Assembly (NCBI RefSeq): GCF_004362825.1
Contig: NZ_SNXZ01000008.1
Span: 62,001 to 126,000 of the forward strand
Direction: 5' to 3'
Length of the DNA stretch: 64,000 bases
From: Labedaea rhizosphaerae
GTDB lineage: Bacteria; Actinomycetota; Actinomycetes; Mycobacteriales; Pseudonocardiaceae
Position numbers and translations under genes: made by a program. Shown piece after piece: positions 41,996 through 50,585 of the stretch. Under the pieces are notes generated by a model, which was given only the letters and a program-made list of their open reading frames with translations, did not search any database and was not told the DNA's origin. The first letter of the stretch is position 1; every line of letters starts with the position of its first letter.

Positions 41996-42022
41996 GGCCG
42001 GCCGGATTTCGCCCGGCCGGCC
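41996..42022. terminator. GC-rich hairpin between convergent genes
   Basis: GGCCGGCCGG (41996-42005) and CCGGCCGGCC (42013-42022) form a perfect 10-bp stem with a 7-base loop, 16 bases after the hydrolase stop and 100 bases beyond the end of the convergent dehydrogenase gene, so it can serve both directions. Confidence 0.8.
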
Positions 42023-42122
42023 ACTGGCGGGCGGGGTCGTGAAGTTCTTCGCACGCACCGAGGAACTACAGCGGGCGATCGGACGGTTCTCGTTGTTCGT
42101 GGGCCGAAAGCGACGCTCGTCA

Positions 42123-43274
42123 CTATCGCGATGCGCCCCGGACCCGCTGCCGGGCGATGATCAACTTCATGATTTGTGCGGTGCCGTCGCCGATCTGCAG
42201 GCCGAGCAGGTCTCGCATGCGTTGTTCGAAGGGCAGGTCCGTGGTGGAGTAGGCGCCGTGGCCGTGGGTGAGCAGGCACGTGTTGACGACGTCGTAGGCG
42301 AGTTTCGGGCCCCACCACTTGCACATGGCCGCTTCCGCGGTGTGTGGTCGGCCGTTGTCCTTGAGCCACAACGTGTGCAGGCACTGCAGCCGGGCCGCGG
42401 CGAGCTGGGTCTCGGCCTCGGCGAGGGGGAACGACACGCCTTGGTGTTCCCACAGCTTGGCGCCCATGCTGGCGCGCTGCCTCGTGTATGCCCAGGTCTC
42501 GTCCAGCGACTGGCGGGCGACCGCGAGGCACAGCAGGCCGAGCAGCGCCCTGCTGTAGTCGAAGCCCTGCATCACCTGGACGAAGCCCTTGTTCTCGGCG
42601 CCGAGAAGGTGGCTGGCGGGCACCCGCACCTCGTCGAAGTGCAGTGAGCCGCGGCCGACGCAGCGGTTGCCGTGGTCGTCGAACCCGGTGCGGGTCAGGC
42701 CGGGGGAGTCCATCGGCACGAAGAACGCGCTGATGCCGTGCGCCCGGGATTCCGGGGTGCCGGTGCGGGCGAACACGACGGAGAACGCGGCCTGGGTGGC
42801 CATGGTGATCGACGTCTTCTCGCCGGTCAGCACGTAGTCGTCGCCGTCACGTCGGGAGCGCAAGGACAGGGTGGCCGCATCGGAGCCGCCGCCGGGCTCG
42901 GTCAGGGCGATCGACGGCAGGATCTCGCCGCGCAGCATCCGTTCGATCCACGGTTCGACGACCTCGGGTCGGCCGTGTTCGCGGAGGATTTGGCCGACGA
43001 GGGAGGCGTTGATCGACACGTAGCCGATGTTCATGTCGTGGGCGAACAACGCCTCGACGACGAGACCGGCGGTCAGGCAGTCCAGGCCGAGACCACCGAG
43101 CCGCTCGGGGAACTCGACGCCGAAGAAGCCGAGCTTGCCCATCTCGGCGATGAGATCCATGTCCATGGTGGCGGTGCGATCGCGGTGCCGGTAGCCGGGC
43201 GCGAGGTGCTCGGCGCCGAACTCGCGGGCCGCCGAGACGAGGTCCTGTTGCTGTTCGGTGAGCGCGAACTCCAC
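42123..43274 (-). CDS. AliB-like acyl-CoA dehydrogenase (cyclohexanecarboxyl-CoA dehydrogenase type)
   Basis: The product, 383 residues, is a flavoprotein with the standard fold (SIALTEPGGGSDAATLSL flavin segment, GEKTSITMATQAA). At the place where most family members have EGT with the catalytic Glu, this protein reads QIGDGTAQIM, so Asp replaces Glu; the IVD-type alternative Glu is also absent (GFDYSRALL). Length, this IGDGT motif and the adjacent CoA ligase fit the AliB group that oxidises cyclohexanecarboxyl-CoA. GTG 43274 lies three bases after the ligase stop. With the BadH- and BadI-like genes of this cluster it suggests an alicyclic acid route. Substrate inferred. Confidence 0.85.
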   Translation of the reverse strand: MEFALTEQQQDLVSAAREFGAEHLAPGYRHRDRTATMDMDLIAEMGKLGFFGVEFPERLGGLGLDCLTAGLVVEALFAHDMNIGYVSINASLVGQILREHGRPEVVEPWIERMLRGEILPSIALTEPGGGSDAATLSLRSRRDGDDYVLTGEKTSITMATQAAFSVVFARTGTPESRAHGISAFFVPMDSPGLTRTGFDDHGNRCVGRGSLHFDEVRVPASHLLGAENKGFVQVMQGFDYSRALLGLLCLAVARQSLDETWAYTRQRASMGAKLWEHQGVSFPLAEAETQLAAARLQCLHTLWLKDNGRPHTAEAAMCKWWGPKLAYDVVNTCLLTHGHGAYSTTDLPFEQRMRDLLGLQIGDGTAQIMKLIIARQRVRGASR

Positions 43275-43277
43275 CTC

Positions 43278-44933
43278 TCAGCGCTCCTCGATGGCGGTCT
43301 GCCGCAGCTTGAACTTCTGGATCTTGCCGGACGCGGTCATCGGCAGCTCGTCCACCAGCACAAGTCGCTCCGGCAGTTTGTGCGGGGCGATGTGCCGCTC
43401 GGCGCGCAGGAACCCGGTGATCTCCGCCAACGTGGGCGTGCTGCCCTTGCGCGGCACCACGACCGCGCACGCCTTCTCCCCGAGCCGGTCGTCCGGATAG
43501 CCCACGACCGCGACCTGCGCGACGTCGGGGTGTGCGATCACGTGGCTCTCCACCTCGGCGGCGCTGATGTTCGTGCCACCGCGGATGATGATGTCCTTGA
43601 GTCGTCCTGTGACCCGCAGATAGCCCTCGGCGTCCAGGCGGCCGAGGTCGCCGGTGTGGTGCCAGCCCTCGCCGTCGATCGTCGCGGCCGTGCGCTCCGG
43701 GTTGCGCCAGTAGCCGAGCACGGCGCCCGGGCCCCAGTAGCAGATCTCGCCTTCCTCGCCGGTCGGTACGTCGTCGCCATCCGCTCCGACCAGCTTGATG
43801 CGCACGCCTTGCAACGCGGGACTGCCGTCGGATCCGGCGCGTCGTTCGATCGAGTCGCCGAGGTGGCAGCAGGTGGCGGCCAGGACCTCGGAACACCCGT
43901 AGAGCGGCATGAGTGCCCCGCCGGCGAACGTCTCCTCGAACTCTCGGGCGAGGGCTTCGGGAATGGGCGCGCCGGCGCAGAGCCAGAACCGCATGGACGA
44001 GAGGTCCCGCCCGGAGCCGGGTGCCGCGTCGAGCGCCATCCGGACGAACGGGGTCGCGGTCGCAGTGGTGGTGCACCGGTACTGCTCTATGCGCTTGAGG
44101 CCCTCGTTCGGTTCCCAGATGTCGATCAGGTGCGTTTCCGCGCCGACGGCCAGCGGCACGAGCACGCCGACGAGGAGCCCGGTCGCGTGGGCCACCGGGG
44201 ACGGCATGAACATCACGTCGTCCGGGGTCATCTCGAACACGTCCGTGGCAAGGCCGCGACCACTGAAGTCGATGGTGTTCCAGGTGTGCACGCAGCCCTT
44301 GGCGGTCGACTCCGTGCCCGAGGTGTAGACGATCGCGTGGGGAGCGTCGGGGTCCGGGTGCGGCCCGAGTTCGTCCGCCGCCGGCACTGCCGAGCACGCC
44401 TCGTCGAACGCGAGTTCGTCCGCGCCGGCGCTGCCACGCGCGATCACCAGCGTCCGCAGTTGCGGGAGCTCGGCACGCAGAGTGCGGAACAGCTCGGCGT
44501 GGTCGAAGTTGCGGAACCGGCCGGTGGTGATCGCCGCGACGGCACCCGAGTCGCGCAGCACGTGGGCGACCTCGGCCTCGCGGTACACGGTCATGATCGG
44601 CACGAGCACCGCGCCGAGCCGGGTGATCGCGAGGTAGGACACGATGAACTCGGCCCAGTTCGGCAGTTGCACGACGACTCGGTCGCCGCGGGCGACTCCG
44701 TTGCGCGCCAGGGTCGCGGCCAACCCGTAGGCCTGCTCGCGGACGGTCGCGTAGTCGAGTTCGACGCTGCCGTCGGAGACGAAACGCTTGGTGGGGTTCT
44801 CCTCGGCCCAGCGGTCGAGCAGCGCCGCGGCCGAGCCGTCGCGCCACCAGCCCCGCTCGTGGAACTCCCGGATCGCCTCCGGCCGATACCGGTCCGTGAC
44901 CGTGGGGGACGGAACCACGTCGACTGCGCTCAT
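43278..44933 (-). CDS. AliA-like acyl-CoA/carboxylate-CoA ligase
   Basis: The product is 551 residues of the ANL superfamily. P-loop AIVYTSGTESTAKG (about residue 200), YGCSEV (A5), HHTGDLGRLD (A7), TGRLKDIIIRGG hinge (A8) and C-terminal Lys in ASGKIQKFK (A10) are all seen, so it should adenylate a carboxylic acid and form its CoA thioester. It is the first gene of a two-gene operon with the AliB-like dehydrogenase, reading away from a FadR-like site at 45002. Medium-chain or cyclic acids are more likely than acetate, judging from context only. Confidence 0.88.
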   Translation of the reverse strand: MSAVDVVPSPTVTDRYRPEAIREFHERGWWRDGSAAALLDRWAEENPTKRFVSDGSVELDYATVREQAYGLAATLARNGVARGDRVVVQLPNWAEFIVSYLAITRLGAVLVPIMTVYREAEVAHVLRDSGAVAAITTGRFRNFDHAELFRTLRAELPQLRTLVIARGSAGADELAFDEACSAVPAADELGPHPDPDAPHAIVYTSGTESTAKGCVHTWNTIDFSGRGLATDVFEMTPDDVMFMPSPVAHATGLLVGVLVPLAVGAETHLIDIWEPNEGLKRIEQYRCTTTATATPFVRMALDAAPGSGRDLSSMRFWLCAGAPIPEALAREFEETFAGGALMPLYGCSEVLAATCCHLGDSIERRAGSDGSPALQGVRIKLVGADGDDVPTGEEGEICYWGPGAVLGYWRNPERTAATIDGEGWHHTGDLGRLDAEGYLRVTGRLKDIIIRGGTNISAAEVESHVIAHPDVAQVAVVGYPDDRLGEKACAVVVPRKGSTPTLAEITGFLRAERHIAPHKLPERLVLVDELPMTASGKIQKFKLRQTAIEER

Positions 44934-45001
44934 GACCTACTCCCGCGTCGTTGCGAGCTGGGGACACCGGGATGCTAGCCAGAAAAGGTTTATAGTTGCA
45001 A

Positions 45002-45011
45002 TGGTCAGTCC
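45002..45011. promoter_or_regulatory. FadR/GntR-like site between ligase and crotonase genes
   Basis: TGGTCAGTCC in the divergent spacer 44934-45042, beside TTTATAGTTGCAA. It shares its core with sites at 47407, 51368, 52484 and 63800 and could control aliAB-like genes on the left and the crotonase pair on the right. Confidence 0.6.
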
Positions 45012-45042
45012 AAAAGAGCACGCAGGGTAGCAGGAGGTACGC

Positions 45043-45822
45043 ATGCCGTTGGTGCGCTGGGAAGTCCGCGAGCCCGGAATCGGCTATGTCACGCTCGACT
45101 CGCCGTCGACGCGCAACGCGCTCGGCGACGAGCTGCTCGACCAGCTGCTGGACGTGCTGGAATGCGCCCGCACGGACGACAGTGTGCGGGTCGTCGTGCT
45201 GGGCTCCAGCCACGACCGCGTGTTCTCCGCCGGCGGCGATCTGAAGGCGTTCGCCGGTGAAGTCTCCCCGGTGCAGCGGCATACGGGCCTGGACCGGTTC
45301 CCGCGGCTGTTCGCGTTGCTGGGGGAGCTGGGCAAGCCGGTGGTGTGCGCGGCGGGTGGCGACGTGCTCGCCGGTGCTTTCGGGCTGGCGCTGGCATGCG
45401 ACCTGGTGGTGGCCCGGCGTGGGGTGCGCTTCGGCTGCCCGGAGATCAACGTCGGGGTCTTCCCGTTCATGATCTCCGCGTTGATCGACCGCACCATCGG
45501 CCGGTTGAAGGCGAACGAGCTGATGATGCTGGGCGAGTTGATCGACGCCGACGAGGCGCTGCGCCTCGGGCTGGTGAACATCGTGGTCGACGCCGAGGAC
45601 TTCGACGCCACCGTGCTTGCCTGGGCCCGGCGGCTGGCCGCGAAGTCGCCGCTGCTGATGCGGATGGGCAAGGACGCACTCGCCGCCACCCGCGACCTGC
45701 CGCGACGCGACGCGCTGGACACCCTGCGCGGCCGGCTCGCCCTGGCACTGACCACAGAGGACATCGTCGAAGGGGTCAACGCGTTCCGCGACAAGCGCGC
45801 ACCGAACTGGTCGATGCGGTGA
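45043..45822 (+). CDS. enoyl-CoA hydratase/isomerase (crotonase family)
   Basis: The product is 259 residues. Oxyanion-hole segments SAGGDLKAFAG and AAGGDVLAGAFGLAL are present, and the second catalytic Glu is kept (RFGCPEINVGVFP), but the first Glu position is Gly (LAGAFGLALACDL). One-Glu crotonases include isomerases and some hydratases, so the reaction is uncertain. ATG 45043 follows GCAGGAGG. The gene overlaps the next crotonase gene by GTGA. Confidence 0.87.
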   Translation: MPLVRWEVREPGIGYVTLDSPSTRNALGDELLDQLLDVLECARTDDSVRVVVLGSSHDRVFSAGGDLKAFAGEVSPVQRHTGLDRFPRLFALLGELGKPVVCAAGGDVLAGAFGLALACDLVVARRGVRFGCPEINVGVFPFMISALIDRTIGRLKANELMMLGELIDADEALRLGLVNIVVDAEDFDATVLAWARRLAAKSPLLMRMGKDALAATRDLPRRDALDTLRGRLALALTTEDIVEGVNAFRDKRAPNWSMR

Positions 45823-46520
45823 TCGACCTCGAGACGCTCACCCTCTCGGTTACCGACCGGATGGCGGTGCTGACGGTGAACCGGCCCGGGCGGATGAACT
45901 CCATGACCGTCCGGATGTTCACCGAATTCGGGCTCGTCGCGGAAGCGTTGCGGGACACCGAGGTGCGAACGCTCGTCATCACCGGGGCGGGTGATCGCGC
46001 GTTCTGCGCCGGCTTCGACCTCGACGAGATCCATGTCATCGCGGACATGACCGTGCGCGAGTTCCTGCGCTTCCAGGAGACGGCGACCGGCGGGCTCGCC
46101 GCACTGCACACGTTGCCGTTCCCGGTGATCGCGGCGATCAACGGCGCCGCGTCCGGTGGCGGACTGTCGCTCGCGTTGGCGGCCGATCTGCGGCTCGCCG
46201 TGCCGACCGCCACATTCCGTGCGCCCTTCACCAAGGTCGGCCTGTCGGTCGGCGACCTGGGCACGTCATGGTTGCTGCCCCGGCTGATCGGGACTGGCCG
46301 GGCGGCCGAACTGGTGTACACGGCGCGCCCGCTCGACGCGGCCGAGGCTGAGCGGATCGGTCTGGTCAACCGCGTCGTCCCGGCCGAATCGCTGATGGCG
46401 ACGGTCGTGGAGTTGGCCGAGAGCATCCAGGCACATTCGTCCGCCGGCATCGGTAGGTCGAAGCGCGCGCTGCTGCACAACCAGGAGGGCTCGTACTCGA
46501 CCGCTCTGCACACGATCTGA
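45819..46520 (+). CDS. crotonase-family protein, C-terminally shortened
   Basis: The product is 233 residues. It resembles the crotonase at 61262-62056 throughout (NRPGRMNSMTVRMFTEF, GDRAFCAGFDLDE, SVGDLGTSWLLPRLIG) but ends at NQEGSYSTALHTI, where the relative continues ~27 residues (SYAAALELENRGQALLTRTA and on). Neither standard hydratase Glu is present; Asp in SVGDLG sits where dienoyl-CoA isomerases have their acid. The start GTG overlaps the preceding stop. The missing C-terminal helix normally closes the active site of the neighbouring subunit, so activity may be altered. Confidence 0.82.
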   Translation: MIDLETLTLSVTDRMAVLTVNRPGRMNSMTVRMFTEFGLVAEALRDTEVRTLVITGAGDRAFCAGFDLDEIHVIADMTVREFLRFQETATGGLAALHTLPFPVIAAINGAASGGGLSLALAADLRLAVPTATFRAPFTKVGLSVGDLGTSWLLPRLIGTGRAAELVYTARPLDAAEAERIGLVNRVVPAESLMATVVELAESIQAHSSAGIGRSKRALLHNQEGSYSTALHTI

Positions 46521-46528
46521 CGTGCCGA

Positions 46529-46936
46529 TCAGTCGGCGACGTGGACGATCGCCGTCGCCTGGACCACTGGCTTGCCCTCGACCGAGGCGGTCAGTGTCAA
46601 GTTCGCCAGCCGCTCCGCGGGGTCGACACCGTTCACCTCGCCGGCGAACGTGAGCGTGTCACCGGGCCGCACCGGTGCGACGAACCGGACCTCGAGCTCA
46701 CGCAGATGCTCGACGCCGCACCAGTCGGCCAGCCACCCGGCCAGCATGCCCGCCTGCAGCTGGCCCATCGCGATCACGCCTGGGTAGCCGGCCGCCGCCG
46801 CGAACTCCGGGTCGTGGTGCAGCGGGTTGAAGTCGCCGCCCGCGCCCGCGAACCGGACGATGTCCGTCGCCGTGATCGGGCCGACCGACGCCGGCGCCAC
46901 GTGGCCGCCCACCGAGACCCGCACCGGCGCCCTCAT
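46529..46936 (-). CDS. MaoC-like (R)-enoyl-CoA hydratase, C-half subunit
   Basis: The product is 135 residues, a single hot-dog fold with the hydratase-2 motif FAGAGGDFNPLHHDPEFAAA (Asp and His catalytic pair) and GVIAMGQLQAGMLAGWLAD. It is translationally coupled (ATGA) behind a second hot-dog gene that lacks this motif. Such split pairs form heterodimeric hydratases, as in mycobacterial steroid side-chain degradation. Confidence 0.9.
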   Translation of the reverse strand: MRAPVRVSVGGHVAPASVGPITATDIVRFAGAGGDFNPLHHDPEFAAAAGYPGVIAMGQLQAGMLAGWLADWCGVEHLRELEVRFVAPVRPGDTLTFAGEVNGVDPAERLANLTLTASVEGKPVVQATAIVHVAD

Positions 46937-47382
46937 CCTTGAAGTCCCTTCTCCAGCACGGTTTCGATCAGCTCGACGACGGACTCGCCGGTGTCGTCGC
47001 GGAAGTCGGTCGCCAGGGTGATCACCCGCAGCGTCCCCTTGCTTGTGGAGCGGGTCTCGTCGCCAACGATCCGGCGGGTGCCGTGTAGCCGGTCACCCGC
47101 GACCAGCGGCCGACGGTACCGCCACCGCACGGTGCCGACCACGACCCGCTCCAGCGCCAACCCCAGCTTGGCGATCATCGCCCCCTGGTCGCGGTGGTGC
47201 CCGCAGACCATGACATGGGTGGCGGTGGCGAGCACGTCGGTGAACCCGGCCGCGTGTGCCGCGGCCGGATCGGTGTGGCGCCGATCGGTGGTCCTCGTCG
47301 CGCGGGTGAACTCCCTGATCTTGCCTGCCTCCACCGGGAACGCGACCTCGTCCACCACGTCACCGACTACCGGAGTTGTCAT
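46933..47382 (-). CDS. MaoC/FAS1-type dehydratase partner subunit
   Basis: The product is 149 residues from ATG 47382. N-terminal hot-dog sequence (IREFTRATRTTDRRHTDPAA, VLATATHVMVCGHHRDQG, VVVGTVRWRYRRPLVAGDRL) is of the FAS1_DH_region/MaoC_dehydrat_N type, without the full catalytic D-x4-H motif. It should pair with the product of the following gene. The operon reads away from the FadR-like site at 47407. Confidence 0.85.
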   Translation of the reverse strand: MTTPVVGDVVDEVAFPVEAGKIREFTRATRTTDRRHTDPAAAHAAGFTDVLATATHVMVCGHHRDQGAMIAKLGLALERVVVGTVRWRYRRPLVAGDRLHGTRRIVGDETRSTSKGTLRVITLATDFRDDTGESVVELIETVLEKGLQG

Positions 47383-47406
47383 GAGCACCGCCTGCCATTG
47401 TGCTTT

Positions 47407-47416
47407 TGGTCTGACC
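47407..47416. promoter_or_regulatory. FadR/GntR-like site, best palindrome of the set
   Basis: TGGTCTGACC, with T/A flanks, in the divergent spacer 47383-47453. It equals 10 of the 11 bases of the Escherichia coli FadR core TGGTCNGACCA. TATAGCATAGTATGG immediately right is a possible -10 region for the dehydrogenase operon, with TTGGTC as overlapping -35. Confidence 0.7.
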
Positions 47417-47453
47417 TATAGCATAGTATGGCCGGACGACGAGGGGAGTAGCC

Positions 47454-48629
47454 GTGGACCTCGCGGACACGCCGCAGGAGGCCGAGTTCCGGGCCCGAGC
47501 CCGGGCGTGGCTCGCCACCGCCGTCGCCGAACTGCCCTGGCCGGAACCGGTGGACCTCAAGGACAAGCTGCCGTTCTGGCGGCAGTGGCAGCGGGCGCTG
47601 TTCGACGGCGGGTACGCCGGGCTGTCGTGGCCCCGCGAGTACGGCGGCCAGGGCGTGGACGCCAAGATCCGGGCCATCTTCACCGAGGAGGCCGACCGCG
47701 CGGGCGCACCGGACCGGTTGAACACGGTGGGCGAGGACTTCGCGGGCCCGACGATCGTCCAGTTCGGCACCGAGGCGCAGAAGGAGCGGTTCCTGCGGCC
47801 GATCCTCACCGGTGACGAGTTGTGGTGCCAGTTGTTCTCCGAGCCCGAGGCGGGTTCGGACCTGGCATCGTTGCGCACCAAGGCGATCCGGGCGGACGGC
47901 GGCTGGCGCGTCGACGGCCAGAAGATCTGGACCAGCCGCGCGCACCTCGCCACGAACGCGATCCTGCTCGCCCGCACCGGCGGCGGACCGCGGCACAAGG
48001 GCATCACCTACATCCTGCTGCCCATGGACAGCCCTGGCGTGACCGTGCGGCCACTGGCCCACATGCTCGGCGAGGCCGAGTTCAACGAGGTGTTCCTCGA
48101 CGACGTGTTCATTCCCGACGAGCTCGTGCTCGGCGCGGTCGATGGTGGCTGGCGCGTAGCCATGGCCACGCTGGCGTTCGAGCGGGTCGCGATCGCGACC
48201 GGGCGGGTGAACACCAAACGGGCCGCCGACGACATCGTTGCCGATGTGCGGTCCATGACGGGCGCCGACGGCAGTCCGCTGGGAGCTGATCCCTTGGTTC
48301 GGCAGCAGGTCGCCGATCTCTACGCCCGTGCCCTCGTCCACCACGCCATCAGCCAGCGCGTGCTGACCATCGCCGCCGACGGCGGCCCACCCGGCCCGGT
48401 CACCTCCATCGGGAAGCTCTACTTCTGCCCGCTGGTGCAGGACCTCGCCGACTTCCGCCAGTCGCTGGGTGAGCTGGGCGGTCAGCTGGCGCCGCACGAG
48501 CAGCCCGAACGCGACGCGCGGTGGCAGCGGCTGGCCTACCAGGCCCGGGGCACGGCGATCGCCGGCGGCTCGACCTTCATCCAGCGCAACATCGTCGCCG
48601 AGCGGATGCTCGGGATGCCGAGGAGCTGA
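47454..48629 (+). CDS. acyl-CoA dehydrogenase (FadE type)
   Basis: The product is 391 residues from GTG 47454. The flavin/substrate segment QLFSEPEAGSDLASLRTKAI, QKIWTSRAH, and C-terminal STFIQRNIVAERMLGMPRS are typical. The C-terminal catalytic position reads AIAGGST (no Glu), but Glu occurs in the IVD-type place (TLAFERVAIATG). Length and sequence are like the larger subunit of mycobacterial heteromeric FadEs, for which the shorter dehydrogenase at 51409 could be the partner. It starts a plus-strand operon with the ligase at 48634. Confidence 0.92.
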   Translation: MDLADTPQEAEFRARARAWLATAVAELPWPEPVDLKDKLPFWRQWQRALFDGGYAGLSWPREYGGQGVDAKIRAIFTEEADRAGAPDRLNTVGEDFAGPTIVQFGTEAQKERFLRPILTGDELWCQLFSEPEAGSDLASLRTKAIRADGGWRVDGQKIWTSRAHLATNAILLARTGGGPRHKGITYILLPMDSPGVTVRPLAHMLGEAEFNEVFLDDVFIPDELVLGAVDGGWRVAMATLAFERVAIATGRVNTKRAADDIVADVRSMTGADGSPLGADPLVRQQVADLYARALVHHAISQRVLTIAADGGPPGPVTSIGKLYFCPLVQDLADFRQSLGELGGQLAPHEQPERDARWQRLAYQARGTAIAGGSTFIQRNIVAERMLGMPRS

Positions 48630-48633
48630 CGCC

Positions 48634-50580
48634 ATGACGGGGTATGTGTGGACGCCCACCGCGGACTACGTCGAGCACGCCAACGTGACCCGACTCGCCC
48701 GCGCCCACGGCATCGCGGGCATCGACGAGTTGCGGGCCCGCTCGGTCGCCGACATCGGCTGGTACTGGAACGCCGTGGTCGAGGACCTGGGCCTGCCCTT
48801 CAGCTCGCCGTACGAGTCCGTTGTGGACCTGAGCCGAGGCATCACGGACCCGGACTGGTTTCCCGGCGGCGAGCTGAACATCGTCGACGCTTGCTTGACG
48901 CGATGGTTGCACGACCCCGAACGGTGCGACCAGTTCGCGTTGATCCACGAAACCGAGGCAGGCGATCGTGCGGCGCTCACCTTCGCCGAACTCGCCGATC
49001 GCGTGGCCGCCGTCGCCGCCGGGCTGCGCAAGCTGGGCGTGCGGCGGGGCGACGCCGTCGCGCTCTACCTGCCGATGCGACCCGAGGCCGTCATCGCCTG
49101 CTACGCCATCGCCTGGCTGGGCGCGGTGCTCGTGCCGTTGTTCTCCGGATTCGCACCCGCGGCCATCGCCGCCCGGATCGCCGACGCCGACGTCACCACC
49201 GTGATCGTCGCGAAGTCGACCGTGCGGCGCAGGCGCACCGTGCCGATGGCGCCGTCGGTGCGCGAGGCGGTGCGGTCGTGCCCGTCGGTGAAGAACGTCG
49301 TCGTGGTAGGCACGCCCGCGCCAGGCGAGACCGCCTGGAACGACCTGCTCGCGGCCGGCGCCGATGCTGTTCCGGCCGAGCGGATGGCCGCCACCGACAC
49401 GCTGTTGCTGGCCTACACCTCCGGCACCACGGGCCGCCCCAAGGGCGCCGTCCACACCCACGCCGGGTTCCTCGTCAAGACCGCCAGCGAGGTCGCCTAC
49501 TCCTTCGACCTGGGACCGGGCGGACGGTTCTGCTGGATCACCGACATGGGCTGGATCATGGGTCCGCTGTCCATTGTGGGCACTCACGCCAACGGTGGGA
49601 CGCTGGTGCTCTACGAAGGCTCGCCCGACGTCCCCGACCTCGATCGGCTCTGGCGCCTGGTCGAGGGCAACGAAGTGACGATGCTCGGCGTGTCGCCGAC
49701 CTTGATCCGCACGATCCGCTCCAGCGCCGCGCCGGCCGCGCCCATCGCGGAGCGATTCGACCTGTCATCGGTGCACACCCTGGGCTCGACGGGGGAGCCG
49801 TGGGACGAGGACTCCTACGACTGGCTCGCTCGCGACGTGTTCCACAGCCGGGTACCGGTGATCAACTTCTCGGGTGGCACCGAGGTGGGCGGCTCGTTCC
49901 TCGCGCCGTATCCCGTCGAGCCGATCGGCAGCCGGTCACTGGGCGGCCCGTCGCTGGGCATGGACGTCGACGTGGTCGACGAGGCAGGCAATCCCGTACG
50001 CGGCAAGGTCGGTGAACTGGTGTGCCGGCAGCCGTGGCCGGCCATGACCCGGGGCATCTGGCGGGACCGCGAGCGCTACCTGGCGGCCTATTGGTCGACG
50101 TTTCCCGGGATGTGGCGTCACGGCGACCACGCGTTGATCGACGAGGACGGGCAGTGGTTCCTGGTGGGGCGCTCCGACGACGTGATGAACGTGGCGGGCA
50201 AGCGGCTCGCGCCCGCCGAGGTCGAGGCTGTCCTGATCGCGCACCCGGCGGTGGCCGAGGCGGCCGCGGTCGGCGTGCCGGACGCCACCAAGGGCGAAGC
50301 GGTGTGGGTGTTCTGGGTGGCACGCACCGATGCCGATCTCGACGATGCCGACGACATCGGCGCGGTGTTGCGCGACCGGGTAGCGGCCGAGCTCGGCAAG
50401 CCGTTCGCGCCGAGCCGGGTGCAGCGGGTGACGCAACTGCCGAAGACCCGATCGGCGAAGATCATGCGGCGCGCCGTGCGTGCGGCGGCACTCGGGCAGG
50501 ACCCCGGTGACCTCAGCGGCGCGGAGAACCCCGACGCCGTGCGGGCGATCCGCGCCGCGGTCGAAGGGTTCGCGGGATGA
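48634..50580 (+). CDS. acyl-CoA synthetase of the acetyl/acetoacetyl-CoA synthetase type
   Basis: The product, 648 residues, has the N-terminal ACAS domain (about 20-80: WYWNAVVEDLGLPFSSPYES) and AMP-binding core: TLLLAYTSGTTGRPKGAVHT near residue 255, GSTGEPWDEDSYDW, FSGGTEVGGSF, GDHALIDEDGQWFLVGRSDD, and C-terminal Lys in TRSAKIMRR. This subclass activates short or branched acids. It lies 4 bases after the dehydrogenase stop with GAGGAGC as ribosome-binding site. It gives the cluster a second activation route beside the AliA-like ligase. Confidence 0.92.
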   Translation: MTGYVWTPTADYVEHANVTRLARAHGIAGIDELRARSVADIGWYWNAVVEDLGLPFSSPYESVVDLSRGITDPDWFPGGELNIVDACLTRWLHDPERCDQFALIHETEAGDRAALTFAELADRVAAVAAGLRKLGVRRGDAVALYLPMRPEAVIACYAIAWLGAVLVPLFSGFAPAAIAARIADADVTTVIVAKSTVRRRRTVPMAPSVREAVRSCPSVKNVVVVGTPAPGETAWNDLLAAGADAVPAERMAATDTLLLAYTSGTTGRPKGAVHTHAGFLVKTASEVAYSFDLGPGGRFCWITDMGWIMGPLSIVGTHANGGTLVLYEGSPDVPDLDRLWRLVEGNEVTMLGVSPTLIRTIRSSAAPAAPIAERFDLSSVHTLGSTGEPWDEDSYDWLARDVFHSRVPVINFSGGTEVGGSFLAPYPVEPIGSRSLGGPSLGMDVDVVDEAGNPVRGKVGELVCRQPWPAMTRGIWRDRERYLAAYWSTFPGMWRHGDHALIDEDGQWFLVGRSDDVMNVAGKRLAPAEVEAVLIAHPAVAEAAAVGVPDATKGEAVWVFWVARTDADLDDADDIGAVLRDRVAAELGKPFAPSRVQRVTQLPKTRSAKIMRRAVRAAALGQDPGDLSGAENPDAVRAIRAAVEGFAG

Positions 50581-50585
50581 GCCGG

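Noticed and set aside
42039-42647. Plus-strand frame starting MKFFARTEEL
   Set aside because: After ~30 codons it is antisense to the AliB-like dehydrogenase and loses any protein-like character.
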